A stretch of 52,876 nucleotides of DNA. It comes from Gammaproteobacteria bacterium (GTDB taxonomy: Bacteria; Pseudomonadota; Gammaproteobacteria; Thiohalomonadales; Thiohalomonadaceae). The stretch spans positions 1-52,876 of the forward strand of contig JALOAT010000024.1 of NCBI GenBank assembly GCA_023228645.1. Reading direction: 5' to 3'. Positions within the stretch are counted from its first letter, which is position 1. Each line of letters opens with the position of its first letter. The notes under the pieces are model-generated. The model did no database searches. It was not told where the DNA came from and worked only from the letters and a program-made list of their open reading frames with translations. The position numbers and the translations under genes were made by a program. Shown here piece after piece: positions 43,182-52,095 of the stretch.

Positions 43182-44555
43182 GTGCCGTCCTTCTCGCCTT
43201 ATCGCGTCCGGGAGCCGGCAGCGTGCGCGGAAAATCCGGGGGTTTTCAGGGTATTCACCGCACGCACACTGGAGCAGATCCCGCAGCTGGCCGGCCTGCC
43301 GGACGAGCTGCGCTTCGCCATGCGCGTGGTGGCGCAGGTGCTCCCGTTCCGCGTCAACCGGTATGTCATCGACGAACTGATCGACTGGTCGCGAGTGCCC
43401 GACGACCCCATCTTCCAGCTCACCTTTCCGCAGCCGGGCATGCTCAGGCCGGACGACTTCGTGCGCATGGCGGACCTGCTCCGTCGGGGTGCCGATGCCG
43501 AGGCCGTGAGCGCCCTCGCCCGCGAACTGCGCGAGCGCCTGAACCCCCATCCCGCGGGCCAGCAGTCGCTCAACGTGCCGCGCCTCGACAACGAGCCGCT
43601 GGCGGGCATGCAGCACAAGTATCGCGAGACCGTGCTGTTCTTCCCGAGCCAGGGCCAGACCTGCCATTCCTACTGCACGTTCTGCTTCCGCTGGGCGCAG
43701 TTCGTGGGCGACAAGGCCCTGCGTTTCTCGGCCCACGAGGCGGACCGGTTGCACGCCTATCTGGCACGCCACCCGCAGGTATCGGACCTGCTGGTGACCG
43801 GTGGCGATCCGCTGGTGATGAAGGCGCGCACCCTCGCCGATTATCTGCTACCGCTTCGCCAGCCGCAGTTCGAACACGTGCAGAACCTGCGCATCGGCAC
43901 CAAGGCGTTGTCGTTCTGGCCCCACCGTTTCGTCAGCGATCCGGATGCCGACGATCTGCTGCGCGTGTTCGAACGTCTCGTTGCCGCGGGTAAGCACGTG
44001 GCCATCATGGCCCACTACAACCACTGGCAGGAACTGGAAACAGCCACCGCGCGCGAGGCACTGCGGCGCGTACGCGACACGGGCGTGGTGATCCGCACCC
44101 AGTCGCCGCTCGTCGCCCACATCAACGACAGCGCCGACGTGTGGGCGCGTCTGTGGCGCACCCAGGTGCGCCTCGGCCTGGTGCCTTACTACATGTTCGT
44201 GGAACGCGACACCGGCGCGCAGCACTACTTCGAAGTGCCACTGGCTCGCGCGGCCGGGATCTACCGCGACGCCATCCGGCGTGTCTCCGGCCTGGCCCGT
44301 ACCGCGCGTGGACCGTCCATGAGCGCCGGACCCGGCAAGGTGGAGATCCAGGGCATTTCGGAAGTAGCCGGCGAACAGGTATTCCAGCTGCGCTTTCTGC
44401 AGGGCCGCAATCCCGACTGGGTGCAGCGTCCGTTCTACGCGCGCTTCGATCCCACAGCCACTTGGTTCGACCAGTTGCGCCCGGCGTTCGGTGAAGCGCG
44501 TTTCTTTTTCGAGGACGAATACGAGGCCATGCAGGCAGCGGCCAGCGCCGCGTAG
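43182..44555 (+). CDS. KamA-family radical SAM protein (lysine 2,3-aminomutase-like)
   Basis: A 457-residue radical SAM enzyme. The cluster motif CHSYCTFC (Cys161, Cys165, Cys168) fits CX3CX2C, followed by VTGGDPLV, FLRIGTKAL-type strand LRIGTKALSFWPHRF, VAIMAHYNHWQELE, VVIRTQSPLVAHIND and a C-terminal LVPYYMFVERDTGAQHYF. These match the lysine 2,3-aminomutase/KamA family, but substrate residues cannot be assigned safely. The start is GTG with GAGGGG upstream, directly behind the 76-aa gene. A longer frame back to 42756 is not supported. A beta-amino-acid product could be an osmolyte in keeping with the sucrose genes downstream (inference). Confidence 0.85.
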   Translation: MPSFSPYRVREPAACAENPGVFRVFTARTLEQIPQLAGLPDELRFAMRVVAQVLPFRVNRYVIDELIDWSRVPDDPIFQLTFPQPGMLRPDDFVRMADLLRRGADAEAVSALARELRERLNPHPAGQQSLNVPRLDNEPLAGMQHKYRETVLFFPSQGQTCHSYCTFCFRWAQFVGDKALRFSAHEADRLHAYLARHPQVSDLLVTGGDPLVMKARTLADYLLPLRQPQFEHVQNLRIGTKALSFWPHRFVSDPDADDLLRVFERLVAAGKHVAIMAHYNHWQELETATAREALRRVRDTGVVIRTQSPLVAHINDSADVWARLWRTQVRLGLVPYYMFVERDTGAQHYFEVPLARAAGIYRDAIRRVSGLARTARGPSMSAGPGKVEIQGISEVAGEQVFQLRFLQGRNPDWVQRPFYARFDPTATWFDQLRPAFGEARFFFEDEYEAMQAAASAA

Positions 44556-44631
44556 ACACACCGAAACAGGTTTCACCGGCGTCACGCGAGCCGCCACGCC
44601 GCGCATCGCGGCGCCCGACAAGGAGCCACGC

Positions 44632-45543
44632 GTGCAGGACCAGCAACAACCAACGGCACCGGCACGGCCGGTCATCTTCGGCGAAGTGCTTTTCGACCAT
44701 CTCCCGGACGGACGGGCCGTGCTCGGTGGTGCGCCCTTCAACGTGGCCTGGCACCTCCAGGGCCTCGGGCTCCGCCCGCTCCTGGTGAGCCGCATCGGCG
44801 ACGATGCGCAAGGCGAACAGGTGCTGGCCACGATGCAGGCCTGGGGCATGGATACCGTCGGTGTCCAGCGCGACCCGCAGCGCCCCACCGGTGCGGTGCA
44901 GGTGACCCTGGAAAACGGCATTCCGGGTTTTCACATCCTGCCGGATCAGGCCTACGACCACATCGACCCTGCAGAAGCCACCCGCGTGTGTCTGGCCGCC
45001 CCCGCACCGCACCTCCTCTATCACGGCACCCTGGCCGTGCGCAGTAAAACCAGCAAAGACGCCTTGACCGGTCTGCGCGCCCTGGGCTTGCCCGCTTTTA
45101 TTGACGTGAACCTGCGTTCGCCCTGGTGGGAGCGCCAACAGGTACTCGGCCTGCTGCGCGGCGCGCGTTGGCTGAAGCTGAGCGGTGACGAGCTGGATGC
45201 GCTCGGTGACGAGCGCGAGGCCCTGTCCACCAAGGCACACGTCATGCGTGCGCGCTATGGCCTGGACCTGTTGGTCGTCACCGAAGGCGAAGCCGGCGCG
45301 CAGGTGTTCACACCGCACGGCCGATGTACCCAGGCCGCCGTTCCTGCCGAACCTCTCGCAGACACCATCGGCGCCGGCGATGCGTTCTCCGCCGTCTGCC
45401 TGCTCGGGATCATCCGGGGCTGGCCGATCACCGATACGGTGGCCCGGGCCGCGGAGCTGGCGGCCCGGATCTGCATGCGTCCGGGCGCCACCCATGCGGA
45501 CCCCGGCCTGTACGCCGATCTGCTCACGAGGTGGGCGGCATGA
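44632..45543 (+). CDS. PfkB-family sugar kinase (probable fructokinase)
   Basis: A 303-residue ribokinase-fold kinase with both PfkB signatures, GGAPFNVAWHLQGLG near residue 34 and DTIGAGDAFSAVCLLG near residue 244, whose Asp is the catalytic base. Directly upstream of sucrose-phosphate synthase and near sucrose synthase, it most likely phosphorylates fructose, feeding or draining the sucrose cycle. The start is GTG 44632 with AGGAG six bases before it. The stop overlaps the next gene start (ATGA). Confidence 0.9.
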   Translation: MQDQQQPTAPARPVIFGEVLFDHLPDGRAVLGGAPFNVAWHLQGLGLRPLLVSRIGDDAQGEQVLATMQAWGMDTVGVQRDPQRPTGAVQVTLENGIPGFHILPDQAYDHIDPAEATRVCLAAPAPHLLYHGTLAVRSKTSKDALTGLRALGLPAFIDVNLRSPWWERQQVLGLLRGARWLKLSGDELDALGDEREALSTKAHVMRARYGLDLLVVTEGEAGAQVFTPHGRCTQAAVPAEPLADTIGAGDAFSAVCLLGIIRGWPITDTVARAAELAARICMRPGATHADPGLYADLLTRWAA

Positions 45544-47795
45544 GCGGCGGGCTGTATGTGGTGCTGGTCAGCATCCACGGGCTGATCCGCGGCCGTGACC
45601 TGGAACTGGGCCGCGATGCGGACACCGGCGGCCAAACGCGCTACGTGGTGGAGCTGGCGCGCGCCCTCGCGGCACATCCGGCCATCGATCGCGTAGACCT
45701 GCTCACCCGGCGCGTTCTCGACCCGAAGGTTTCACCCGACTACGCCGAGCCCGAGGAAATCCTCGCCCCCGGCGCGCGCATCGTGCGCCTCGCCTGCGGT
45801 CCGCGCCGCTACCTGCGCAAGGAAGTGTTGTGGCCCTACCTGGACAGCTTCACCGATGCAGCGCTGCAACACGTACGCCGGGTCGGCCGCGTGCCCGATT
45901 GGGTGCACAGCCATTACGCCGACGCCGGCTACGTGGGCGCACGCCTTTCCGCCCTGCTCGGCGTGCCGCTCATTCACACCGGCCATTCCCTCGGTCGCGT
46001 GAAGCGCAGCCGCCTGCTCGATCAAGGCCAGAAACAGACGGCCATCGAGGCGCACTACAACCTGAGCCAACGTATCGAGGCCGAGGAAATCGCCCTCGAC
46101 AGTGCGGCGCGCGTCGTGGCTTCCACCTCTCAGGAAGTGGCCGAGCAATACAGCCTCTACGAGAATTACCAGCCCAAGCGCATGGTGGTCATCCCGCCGG
46201 GCACCGACATCGGACGCTTCCGCCCGCCGACACGCCACGATCCCGAACCGCCCATCCAACGTGAGCTGGAACGCTTCCTGCGCGAACCGCGCAAGCCCAT
46301 GATCCTCGCGGTGTCGCGTGCGGACCCGCGCAAGAACATAGCTACACTGCTCAGTGCCTACGGGGAGAGCGAGGAACTGCGAGCCCGTGCCAACCTGGTT
46401 CTGGTTGCGGGTAACCGCGATGACCTCGCCCATCTGGAACGCGGCCCGCGCGAGGTGCTCACCCAAGTGCTGACGCTGGTGGACCGCTACGATCTCTACG
46501 GACACGTGGCCTATCCAAAACGCCATCAGCCCGAAGACGTGCCCGACCTCTACCGCCTCGCCGCGCGCAGCCGCGGCGTGTTCGTCAACCCGGCCCTCAC
46601 CGAACCCTTCGGCCTGACCCTCATCGAAGCGGCGGCCAGCGGTCTGCCGGTGGTCGCCACCTGCGACGGCGGGCCGAGCGAAATCCTGCAAAATTGCCGC
46701 CACGGCCTGCTGGTCGACCCGCTGGATCGCGACGCCATGATCAAGGCGCTGCTTACCGCCCTCGGCGATCGGGAACGTTGGTCGCGCTGGTCACGCCAGG
46801 GCCAACGCGGCGCGCAGGCCCACTATTCCTGGAGCGGACACGTGCACCGCTACGTGCAGATGGTGCAGAAAATGCTGGACAAGCCCAGGCCCGCCGCGCG
46901 CCCGCACAGCGCCGGCGCACGTACCCCCGACCCGGGCACCATGCAGTGGTCCGGCAGCGCCTCCGGCCTGCACCAGCGCGGCCGCAGCCGTCTGCCCACC
47001 GTCGATCGCTTCCTCCTGTGCGACATCGACAACACCCTCATCGGCGACGCCGACGGCCTCGCCGCCTTGCTCGATCGCCTGCACAGCGCCGGTCCACGGG
47101 TCGGCTTCGGTGTGGCCACGGGCCGGCGCCTGGAGAGCGCTCTGGAAGCCCTCGAGGAGTGGGAGGTGCCCATGCCCGACGTGCTCATCACCGGGGTTGG
47201 CGCCGAAATCCACTACGGCAACGGTCTGGTGGAAGACACGGGCTGGCGACGTCATATCGACTACCGCTGGAACCCCGAGGGCCTGCGTGCCGCCATGGGC
47301 GAACTGCCGGGTCTGCGTATCCAACCCCGTGAGGAACAGCGCCGCCACAAGCTCAGCTATTTCCTCGACCCTGACGAAGCCCCGACCCTACGCGCGATCC
47401 GGCGCCACCTGCGCCACCACGACCTGCATGCCAATCTGATCTACTCCCACGGCGCCTATCTCGACCTGCTGCCTCTGCGCGCCTCCAAGGGCCTCGCCAT
47501 GCGCTACATGGGCGGCAAGTGGGGCCTGTCGCCGGAGCGCTTTTTGGTGGCGGGCGACTCCGGTAACGACGGCGAGATGCTGTGCGGCAACACCCTCGGC
47601 GTGGTGGTGGGCAATTACAGCAGCGAGCTCGAGCGCCTGCGCGGCCGGCCGCGTATCTACTTCGCCCGCGGCCGCTGCGCCCGCGGTGTGCTCGAAGGCA
47701 TCGAACACTACGATTTTTTCGGTGCCATCCGGGCCCCGGAAGAGGACGAAGACGATGCCGAATGCGCCGCATCATTGCGCAAGAAGGCCCTCTAA
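45540..47795 (+). CDS. Sucrose-phosphate synthase with C-terminal phosphatase-like domain
   Basis: A 751-residue bidomain enzyme. A GT-B glycosyltransferase (about 1-465) begins HGLIRGRDLELGRDADTGGQ, typical of sucrose-phosphate synthase, and includes EPFGLTLIEAAASGLPVVAT with the E-X7-E motif. A linker is followed by a HAD phosphatase domain (about 490-735) with DIDNTLIG, ATGRR and GDSGNDGEM, the sucrose-phosphatase layout with the two catalytic Asp retained. It would make sucrose-6-phosphate from UDP-glucose and fructose-6-phosphate and possibly dephosphorylate it itself, as no separate phosphatase gene is here. It overlaps the kinase gene by 4 bp. Confidence 0.92.
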   Translation: MSGGLYVVLVSIHGLIRGRDLELGRDADTGGQTRYVVELARALAAHPAIDRVDLLTRRVLDPKVSPDYAEPEEILAPGARIVRLACGPRRYLRKEVLWPYLDSFTDAALQHVRRVGRVPDWVHSHYADAGYVGARLSALLGVPLIHTGHSLGRVKRSRLLDQGQKQTAIEAHYNLSQRIEAEEIALDSAARVVASTSQEVAEQYSLYENYQPKRMVVIPPGTDIGRFRPPTRHDPEPPIQRELERFLREPRKPMILAVSRADPRKNIATLLSAYGESEELRARANLVLVAGNRDDLAHLERGPREVLTQVLTLVDRYDLYGHVAYPKRHQPEDVPDLYRLAARSRGVFVNPALTEPFGLTLIEAAASGLPVVATCDGGPSEILQNCRHGLLVDPLDRDAMIKALLTALGDRERWSRWSRQGQRGAQAHYSWSGHVHRYVQMVQKMLDKPRPAARPHSAGARTPDPGTMQWSGSASGLHQRGRSRLPTVDRFLLCDIDNTLIGDADGLAALLDRLHSAGPRVGFGVATGRRLESALEALEEWEVPMPDVLITGVGAEIHYGNGLVEDTGWRRHIDYRWNPEGLRAAMGELPGLRIQPREEQRRHKLSYFLDPDEAPTLRAIRRHLRHHDLHANLIYSHGAYLDLLPLRASKGLAMRYMGGKWGLSPERFLVAGDSGNDGEMLCGNTLGVVVGNYSSELERLRGRPRIYFARGRCARGVLEGIEHYDFFGAIRAPEEDEDDAECAASLRKKAL

Positions 47796-47812
47796 GCCGC
47801 GCCGTCCCTCGT

Positions 47813-48105
47813 CGTAGGTCACGTTGGCGCGCAGCGCCTACGTGACAGCCGTGGCCTGAAGAATGTCACGTAGCTTCGCAACGTGACCTGCGCAACCGGC
47901 AACAAAGATGACAGGTGTGAGTGCCGTAGGTCTCGTTGGCGCGCAGCGCCTACGTGACAACACGGCCCGATGAATGTCACGTAGCGCCGCAACGTGGCCT
48001 ACGCAACGGCAACAGAGATGACAGGTGTGAGTGCCGTAGGTCACGTTGGCGCACAGCGCCTACGTGACAGCCGCGGCCTGAAGAATGTCACGCTGCTTCA
48101 CGTGA
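47813..48105. repeat. Three tandem copies of a 110-112 bp unit built on family A palindromes
   Basis: Units start at 47813, 47925 and 48035 with CGTAGGTC. Each contains two family A palindromes in opposite orientation, joined by CGTGGCCTGAAGAATG-like spacers, and ends GATGACAGGTGTGAGTGC. The third unit is cut short at about 48105. The array fills the 345-bp gap between sucrose-phosphate synthase and sucrose synthase. Confidence 0.88.
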
Positions 48106-48140
48106 CTCACCACCGCCACAAGTATCCGACGAGGATTGTC

Positions 48141-50528
48141 ATGATCGAAGCATTGACCGACGTACTGCGCGAGCACCGTGATGCCGTGCACCTGTTACTG
48201 CGCCGCTTCCTGCGTCTGGAGCGCCCTTTCCTGCTGCGCCCGGAACTGCTCGACGGCCTGCGCGAGTTCTGCGCTACGCCGGAAGGCACAGGACTCGAGC
48301 ACAGCGCACTGGTGCGCCTCATCACCAGCACGCAGGAAGCCGTGCTGGAGGCCCCCTGGGTATTGCTGGCCGTGCGCCCTTCCCGGGCGCGCTGGAACTA
48401 CCTGCGTTTCAATGCAGACACCATGACCCACGAGGAGATCTCCGTTTCGGAGTTCCTCGCCTTCCAGGAGCGCCTCGTGGGTGAACGCGGCGCGTCCGCG
48501 GACTGGATGCTGGAGCTGGACGTGGGCCCCTTCAACCGCGATTTCCCCCGTCTGCAGGAGGCGCGCTCCATCGGCCGCGGTGTGGAGTTTCTGAACCGCC
48601 GGCTATCCAACACCCTGTTCCATTCTGTCGGCAGTGGCGATCGGCTGTTGCTCGATTTCCTGCGCGTGCACAAGGTGCAGGGCATGCAGCTCATGCTTAA
48701 CGAGCGGCTCACCGATGTGCCGTCGCTACGCCAGGCATTGCGCCGCGCCGACGAATACCTGGCAAGCCAGCCGGAAGACGCGGGCTGGCCGGAAGTGGAA
48801 AAAGCGCTGCGTTACCTGGGCTTCGAACCTGGCTGGGGCAACACCGTGGCGCGCATGCGCGACACGCTGGCCTTGCTCTCCGACATCCTCGAAGCCCCGG
48901 AGCCCGCGGCCGTGGAGCGCTTCCTCGGCCGCATTCCCATGATGTTCAACGTGGTGATCCTCTCGCCGCACGGATTCTTCGGCCAGTCCAACGTGCTGGG
49001 CCTGCCCGACACCGGTGGCCAAGTGGTCTACATCCTCGATCAGGTCCGCGCCCTGGAACGGGAGATGCGTGCACGCCTTGCCGATCAGGGCATCGACATC
49101 GAACCGCAGATCCTGGTGGTCACGCGTCTCATCCCCGAGGCGCGCGGCACCACCTGCGATCAGCGCATCGAAACCATCGCCGGCACGCAACACGCACGCA
49201 TCCTGCGCGTGCCGTTTCGCACCGAGAGCGGCGAGGTGCTGCCGCAGTGGATCTCGCGCTTCGAGGTCTGGCCCTTCCTGGAGCGCTTCGCCATGGATGC
49301 CGAGACCGAGGTGCTGGCCGAGCTCGGCATGCGTCCGGATCTCATCATTGGCAATTACTCCGACGGCAATCTGGTGGCGACACTCATGGCCGGCCGGCTG
49401 CGTGTCACGCAATGCAACATCGCCCACGCGCTGGAAAAGACCAAATACCTGTATTCCGATCTGTACTGGCGCGACAACGAGCCTCAGTACCACTTCTCTT
49501 GCCAGTTCACCGCCGACCTCATCAGCATGAATGCGGCGGACTTCATCATCACCAGCACCTACCAGGAGATTGCCGGCAGTCACGACACGGTCGGTCAATA
49601 TGAAAGCTACGGCGCCTTCACCATGCCGAGCCTGTACCGCGTGGTGAACGGCGTCGACGTATTCGACCCGCGCTTCAACATCGTTTCACCCGGCGCCGAT
49701 GCGGACATCTATTTTCCCTATTACGAATCCACGCGGCGCAGCGCAGGGCTCGCAGACGAAGTCGCCGCACTCATTTACGGCGAGCCCGGTCCCACGGCGC
49801 GCGGCCAGCTTGCCGAACGCGGTCGTCCCCTGCTGTTCACCATGGCACGCCTCGACCGCATCAAGAACGTCACCGGGCTGGTGCAGTGGTACGCGGAGTG
49901 CCCCGAGTTGCGTGCGAAGGCCGACCTGCTGGTCGTGGCGGGCTACGTGGATGCCGCGCACTCGCAGGACCGGGAGGAGCAGGAGCAGATCGCTCAGATG
50001 CACCAACTGATGGACGCGCACGGCCTGGATGGGCAGGTGCGTTGGCTGGGCGTACAGCTGGACAAGACCCTGGTGGGTGAGCTGTACCGGTGCGTGGCGG
50101 ATCGCCGTGGCGTATTCGTGCAGCCTGCGCTGTTCGAGGCCTTCGGCCTCACCGTCATCGAGGCCATGACCTCCGGCCTGCCTACCTTCGCCACGCAGTA
50201 CGGCGGCCCGCTGGAAATCATCGAAGACGGCCGCTCCGGCTTTCACCTGGATCCCAACGACGGCGCCAAAAGCGCCGCAGCCATCGCCGAATTCCTGACC
50301 CGCTCCGAACAAGACCCGTCGCAATGGACACGCCTATCGGAGGCCGCCGTGCGCCGGGTGCAGAGCCGTTACACCTGGACCCTGTACGCCGAACGCCTCA
50401 TGACCTTGTCGCGCGTGTACGGCTTCTGGAAATACGTCACCAACCTGGAACGCGCCGAACTGCGCCGCTACCTGGAGATGTTCTACGGCCTGGAATTCCG
50501 CCGCCTGGCCTCCAGCCTACCGGCCTGA
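48141..50528 (+). CDS. Sucrose synthase
   Basis: A 795-residue GT-B enzyme of normal sucrose-synthase length that reversibly converts sucrose and a nucleoside diphosphate to fructose and NDP-glucose. It has N-terminal regulatory domains (about 1-265), the glucosyltransferase core with LSPHGFFGQSNVLGLPDTGGQ, GNYSDGNLVATLMA, HALEKTKYLYSDLYWRD, and the E-X7-E motif in FEAFGLTVIEAMTSGLP. ATG 48141 has GAGGA upstream and starts the conserved protein (MIEALTDVLREHRDAVHLLL). With the SPS and PfkB genes it allows a sucrose synthesis and breakdown cycle. Confidence 0.95.
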   Translation: MIEALTDVLREHRDAVHLLLRRFLRLERPFLLRPELLDGLREFCATPEGTGLEHSALVRLITSTQEAVLEAPWVLLAVRPSRARWNYLRFNADTMTHEEISVSEFLAFQERLVGERGASADWMLELDVGPFNRDFPRLQEARSIGRGVEFLNRRLSNTLFHSVGSGDRLLLDFLRVHKVQGMQLMLNERLTDVPSLRQALRRADEYLASQPEDAGWPEVEKALRYLGFEPGWGNTVARMRDTLALLSDILEAPEPAAVERFLGRIPMMFNVVILSPHGFFGQSNVLGLPDTGGQVVYILDQVRALEREMRARLADQGIDIEPQILVVTRLIPEARGTTCDQRIETIAGTQHARILRVPFRTESGEVLPQWISRFEVWPFLERFAMDAETEVLAELGMRPDLIIGNYSDGNLVATLMAGRLRVTQCNIAHALEKTKYLYSDLYWRDNEPQYHFSCQFTADLISMNAADFIITSTYQEIAGSHDTVGQYESYGAFTMPSLYRVVNGVDVFDPRFNIVSPGADADIYFPYYESTRRSAGLADEVAALIYGEPGPTARGQLAERGRPLLFTMARLDRIKNVTGLVQWYAECPELRAKADLLVVAGYVDAAHSQDREEQEQIAQMHQLMDAHGLDGQVRWLGVQLDKTLVGELYRCVADRRGVFVQPALFEAFGLTVIEAMTSGLPTFATQYGGPLEIIEDGRSGFHLDPNDGAKSAAAIAEFLTRSEQDPSQWTRLSEAAVRRVQSRYTWTLYAERLMTLSRVYGFWKYVTNLERAELRRYLEMFYGLEFRRLASSLPA

Positions 50529-50581
50529 CAGGTGTTACTCCCCGCGGTACCGTTCGCGCCGACCGTTGGGATTTCTGCCAG

Positions 50582-50606
50582 TAGGAGCGGCCTCAGGCTG
50601 CGATTC
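50582..50606. repeat. Single GTAGGAGC-family REP-like element
   Basis: GTAGGAGCGGCCTCAGGCTG lies after the sucrose synthase gene, with arms GAGCGGC and GGCTGC. It is close to the family at 7394. Confidence 0.6.
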
Positions 50607-50630
50607 CATGACAAGAACACCCACCCCCCG

Positions 50631-50690
50631 CCTTCAGTTGCGCGAAAGGAGCGTAGCGACTGGAGCGTCAACTGGAAGCAATAGTTAGGG
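50631..50690 (-). repeat. Degenerate attC-like recombination site (cassette 3)
   Basis: On the minus strand it starts at CCCTAAC (R'', plus-strand 50684-50690), followed by an L''/L' pair, plus-strand GCGTCAACTGGAA (50665-50677) against CCTTCAGTTGCGC (50631-50643), complementary apart from unpaired bases. The expected GTTRRRY at the outer end is not intact. It lies 4 bp after the stop of the gene at 50695. Confidence 0.5.
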
Positions 50691-50694
50691 GTAT

Positions 50695-51108
50695 TCATAT
50701 TGATGCGTCCTCGAATTCCACGAGCTTCCAACACTCCCCGATTTTCTGGAACCGATAGATGAGCAGGTTTCCTGTGTCCGGCTTCTGCAGTTGGACGGTT
50801 CTTCGATCCAATGCTGGAGTCTTGATCACCTCTTCAAACGGAACCTTCGTCTGATCTGCCTTCGAAGGGAATACGGGCGCCGCTCCCTCTTTCACATCGC
50901 TTTTCGAAAGCGGCTTATCGACGACTTTTGGTTCTGGATCGGCTCCCGCATCCACAAAAGAACGCTTTAACGGATAGATGATGTTCTCTTCTTGAAATGC
51001 TCGATTGGCCTCGAACCGAGCCAGAAAACCATCAAACGCCTGGATACACCCTGGCGCCGCCGTGCTCAACCCCGGAGCGATGCAGAACAAAAGGAAGAAC
51101 CACCGCAT
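50695..51108 (-). CDS. Exported protein of unknown function (cassette gene)
   Basis: A 137-residue protein with a signal peptide (MRWFFLLFCIAPGLSTAAPG, about 1-18). A Lys/Pro/Glu-rich middle (DPEPKVVDKPLSKSD) is followed by a C-terminal beta pattern LLIYRFQKIGECWKLVEFEDASI. AGGGG lies about 10 nt before the ATG. It sits between two attC-like sites and is AT-richer than its neighbours, both signs of an integron cassette gene. I do not recognise the family. Confidence 0.72.
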   Translation of the reverse strand: MRWFFLLFCIAPGLSTAAPGCIQAFDGFLARFEANRAFQEENIIYPLKRSFVDAGADPEPKVVDKPLSKSDVKEGAAPVFPSKADQTKVPFEEVIKTPALDRRTVQLQKPDTGNLLIYRFQKIGECWKLVEFEDASI

Positions 51109-51118
51109 GCTTTGATAC

Positions 51119-51243
51119 CCCTAACGCCTGAAGGTAAGCTGCGCGCTACGCCAGCGCCTTCACATCTGAACTGCTATACGAGTTCTCACTAGCTGCTGGG
51201 CGCCTGAACTACCTGCGCGTCAGCTTCACCGCGTTCGTTAGCC
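51119..51243 (-). repeat. attC recombination site (cassette 2)
   Basis: A 125-bp imperfect palindrome read on the minus strand: GGCTAAC (R'', plus-strand GTTAGCC 51237-51243), L'' GGTGAAGCTGACGCG, L' CGCGCAGCTTACC, then GTTAGGG (R', plus-strand CCCTAAC 51119-51125). L'' carries the extra unpaired bases, which orients the site on the minus strand. The stop codon of the glycosylase gene is the TAA inside R''. Confidence 0.78.
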
Positions 51244-52005
51244 CGCGCTCGCAGGCATAGCTGATCCAGCTGGACAGACGGAATGCAAGTAGCAGTCGCG
51301 GCATTGTGGGTTACGCGGTCGGCACCAGGCACGACCAACTTCCCAGGCCGGAAAATCCAAGATGCCCGGAAACTCTGGGTTGAGAGCCCGCGCGGTGTAA
51401 ATGATCTCCTCTAAGGAAGCGTCTTCTGGGACCAGGCCGAGGCGGGTAAAGACCCGGCGCACATGGACATCGGCTGAAATGTCGATCGAGTAGTGATCTG
51501 CGAGTGGAATCTTGAAGTCCCTCGCAAGAATGTTTGCTGCCATCGTGGCGATCTTCGGACCGACGCCACGAAGCCTCAGAAACCGGAGCACCACCTCAGC
51601 GCTGGCAGGCTTGTGCCGCCACATGCGAGCAGCATCGCCATCATAGTCGAGGGCGATGTGCTGGACAGCCGCGTGGAAGTTTCGGCTCATCTCCTCGGGG
51701 AAGCGGTGAAGTGGCTCCGGCCTCGAAAGGAGGTCACGGACGTTGTCCAAAGACAGAGCTTCAAGTAATGAAAATGAAAATCCGCCGAGCTTCTGGGAAA
51801 CTCTGTGCGGTATCAGCCATGCCCGCTCGGCTTTGATCTGACGATCCATGACGCACGCCAATACAAATGCGTGCGGATGGCCCTCCAAGTCGTTGAGCAG
51901 CGCATCGGCTTCCGGTTCACTCGTAAACTCGACGTGAGCCGGTTTAGACGCAAAGAGCGCCTTACCGCGGCCAACGAGAACCGTTCCGATTCTACTACCA
52001 CTCAT
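51238..52005 (-). CDS. HhH-GPD DNA glycosylase/endonuclease III-like protein with Fe-S cluster (cassette gene)
   Basis: A 255-residue protein. The central part has the helix-hairpin-helix LRLRGVGPKIATMAA (about 156-170, Lys in the position of the EndoIII catalytic Lys) and DHYSIDISADVHVRRVFTRLG with the downstream Asp of the GPD motif. CRPRNPQCRDCYLHSVC near the C-terminus gives C-X6-C-X2-C-X5-C, the endonuclease III [4Fe-4S] loop. The first 90 residues are not part of classical EndoIII and may bind another partner. Base-excision repair activity is likely but the substrate is unknown. The gene ends inside attC 51119-51243. Confidence 0.82.
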   Translation of the reverse strand: MSGSRIGTVLVGRGKALFASKPAHVEFTSEPEADALLNDLEGHPHAFVLACVMDRQIKAERAWLIPHRVSQKLGGFSFSLLEALSLDNVRDLLSRPEPLHRFPEEMSRNFHAAVQHIALDYDGDAARMWRHKPASAEVVLRFLRLRGVGPKIATMAANILARDFKIPLADHYSIDISADVHVRRVFTRLGLVPEDASLEEIIYTARALNPEFPGILDFPAWEVGRAWCRPRNPQCRDCYLHSVCPAGSAMPASAG

Positions 52006-52035
52006 GTTCGGGGCACCATGCGATCACCTCGCGCG

Positions 52036-52095
52036 GGCTAACGCCAGCGCTCAACCGCGCGAGGGACGAGCGTCGGTTGGAGCGCCTTGTTGGGC
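52036..52095 (-). repeat. attC recombination site (cassette 1)
   Basis: A compact 60-bp attC read on the minus strand: GCCCAAC (R'', plus-strand GTTGGGC 52089-52095), L'' GCGCTCCAACC, L' GGTTGAGCGC, and GTTAGCC (R', plus-strand GGCTAAC 52036-52042). L'' has one extra base relative to L', the diagnostic asymmetry. The antitoxin gene reads into it and stops there. Confidence 0.85.

Noticed and set aside
47813..48105. CRISPR or attC interpretation of the tandem units
   Set aside because: Periods of 110-112 bp with no variable spacers rule out CRISPR; GTTRRRY/RYYYAAC pairs are absent, so they are not attC sites.
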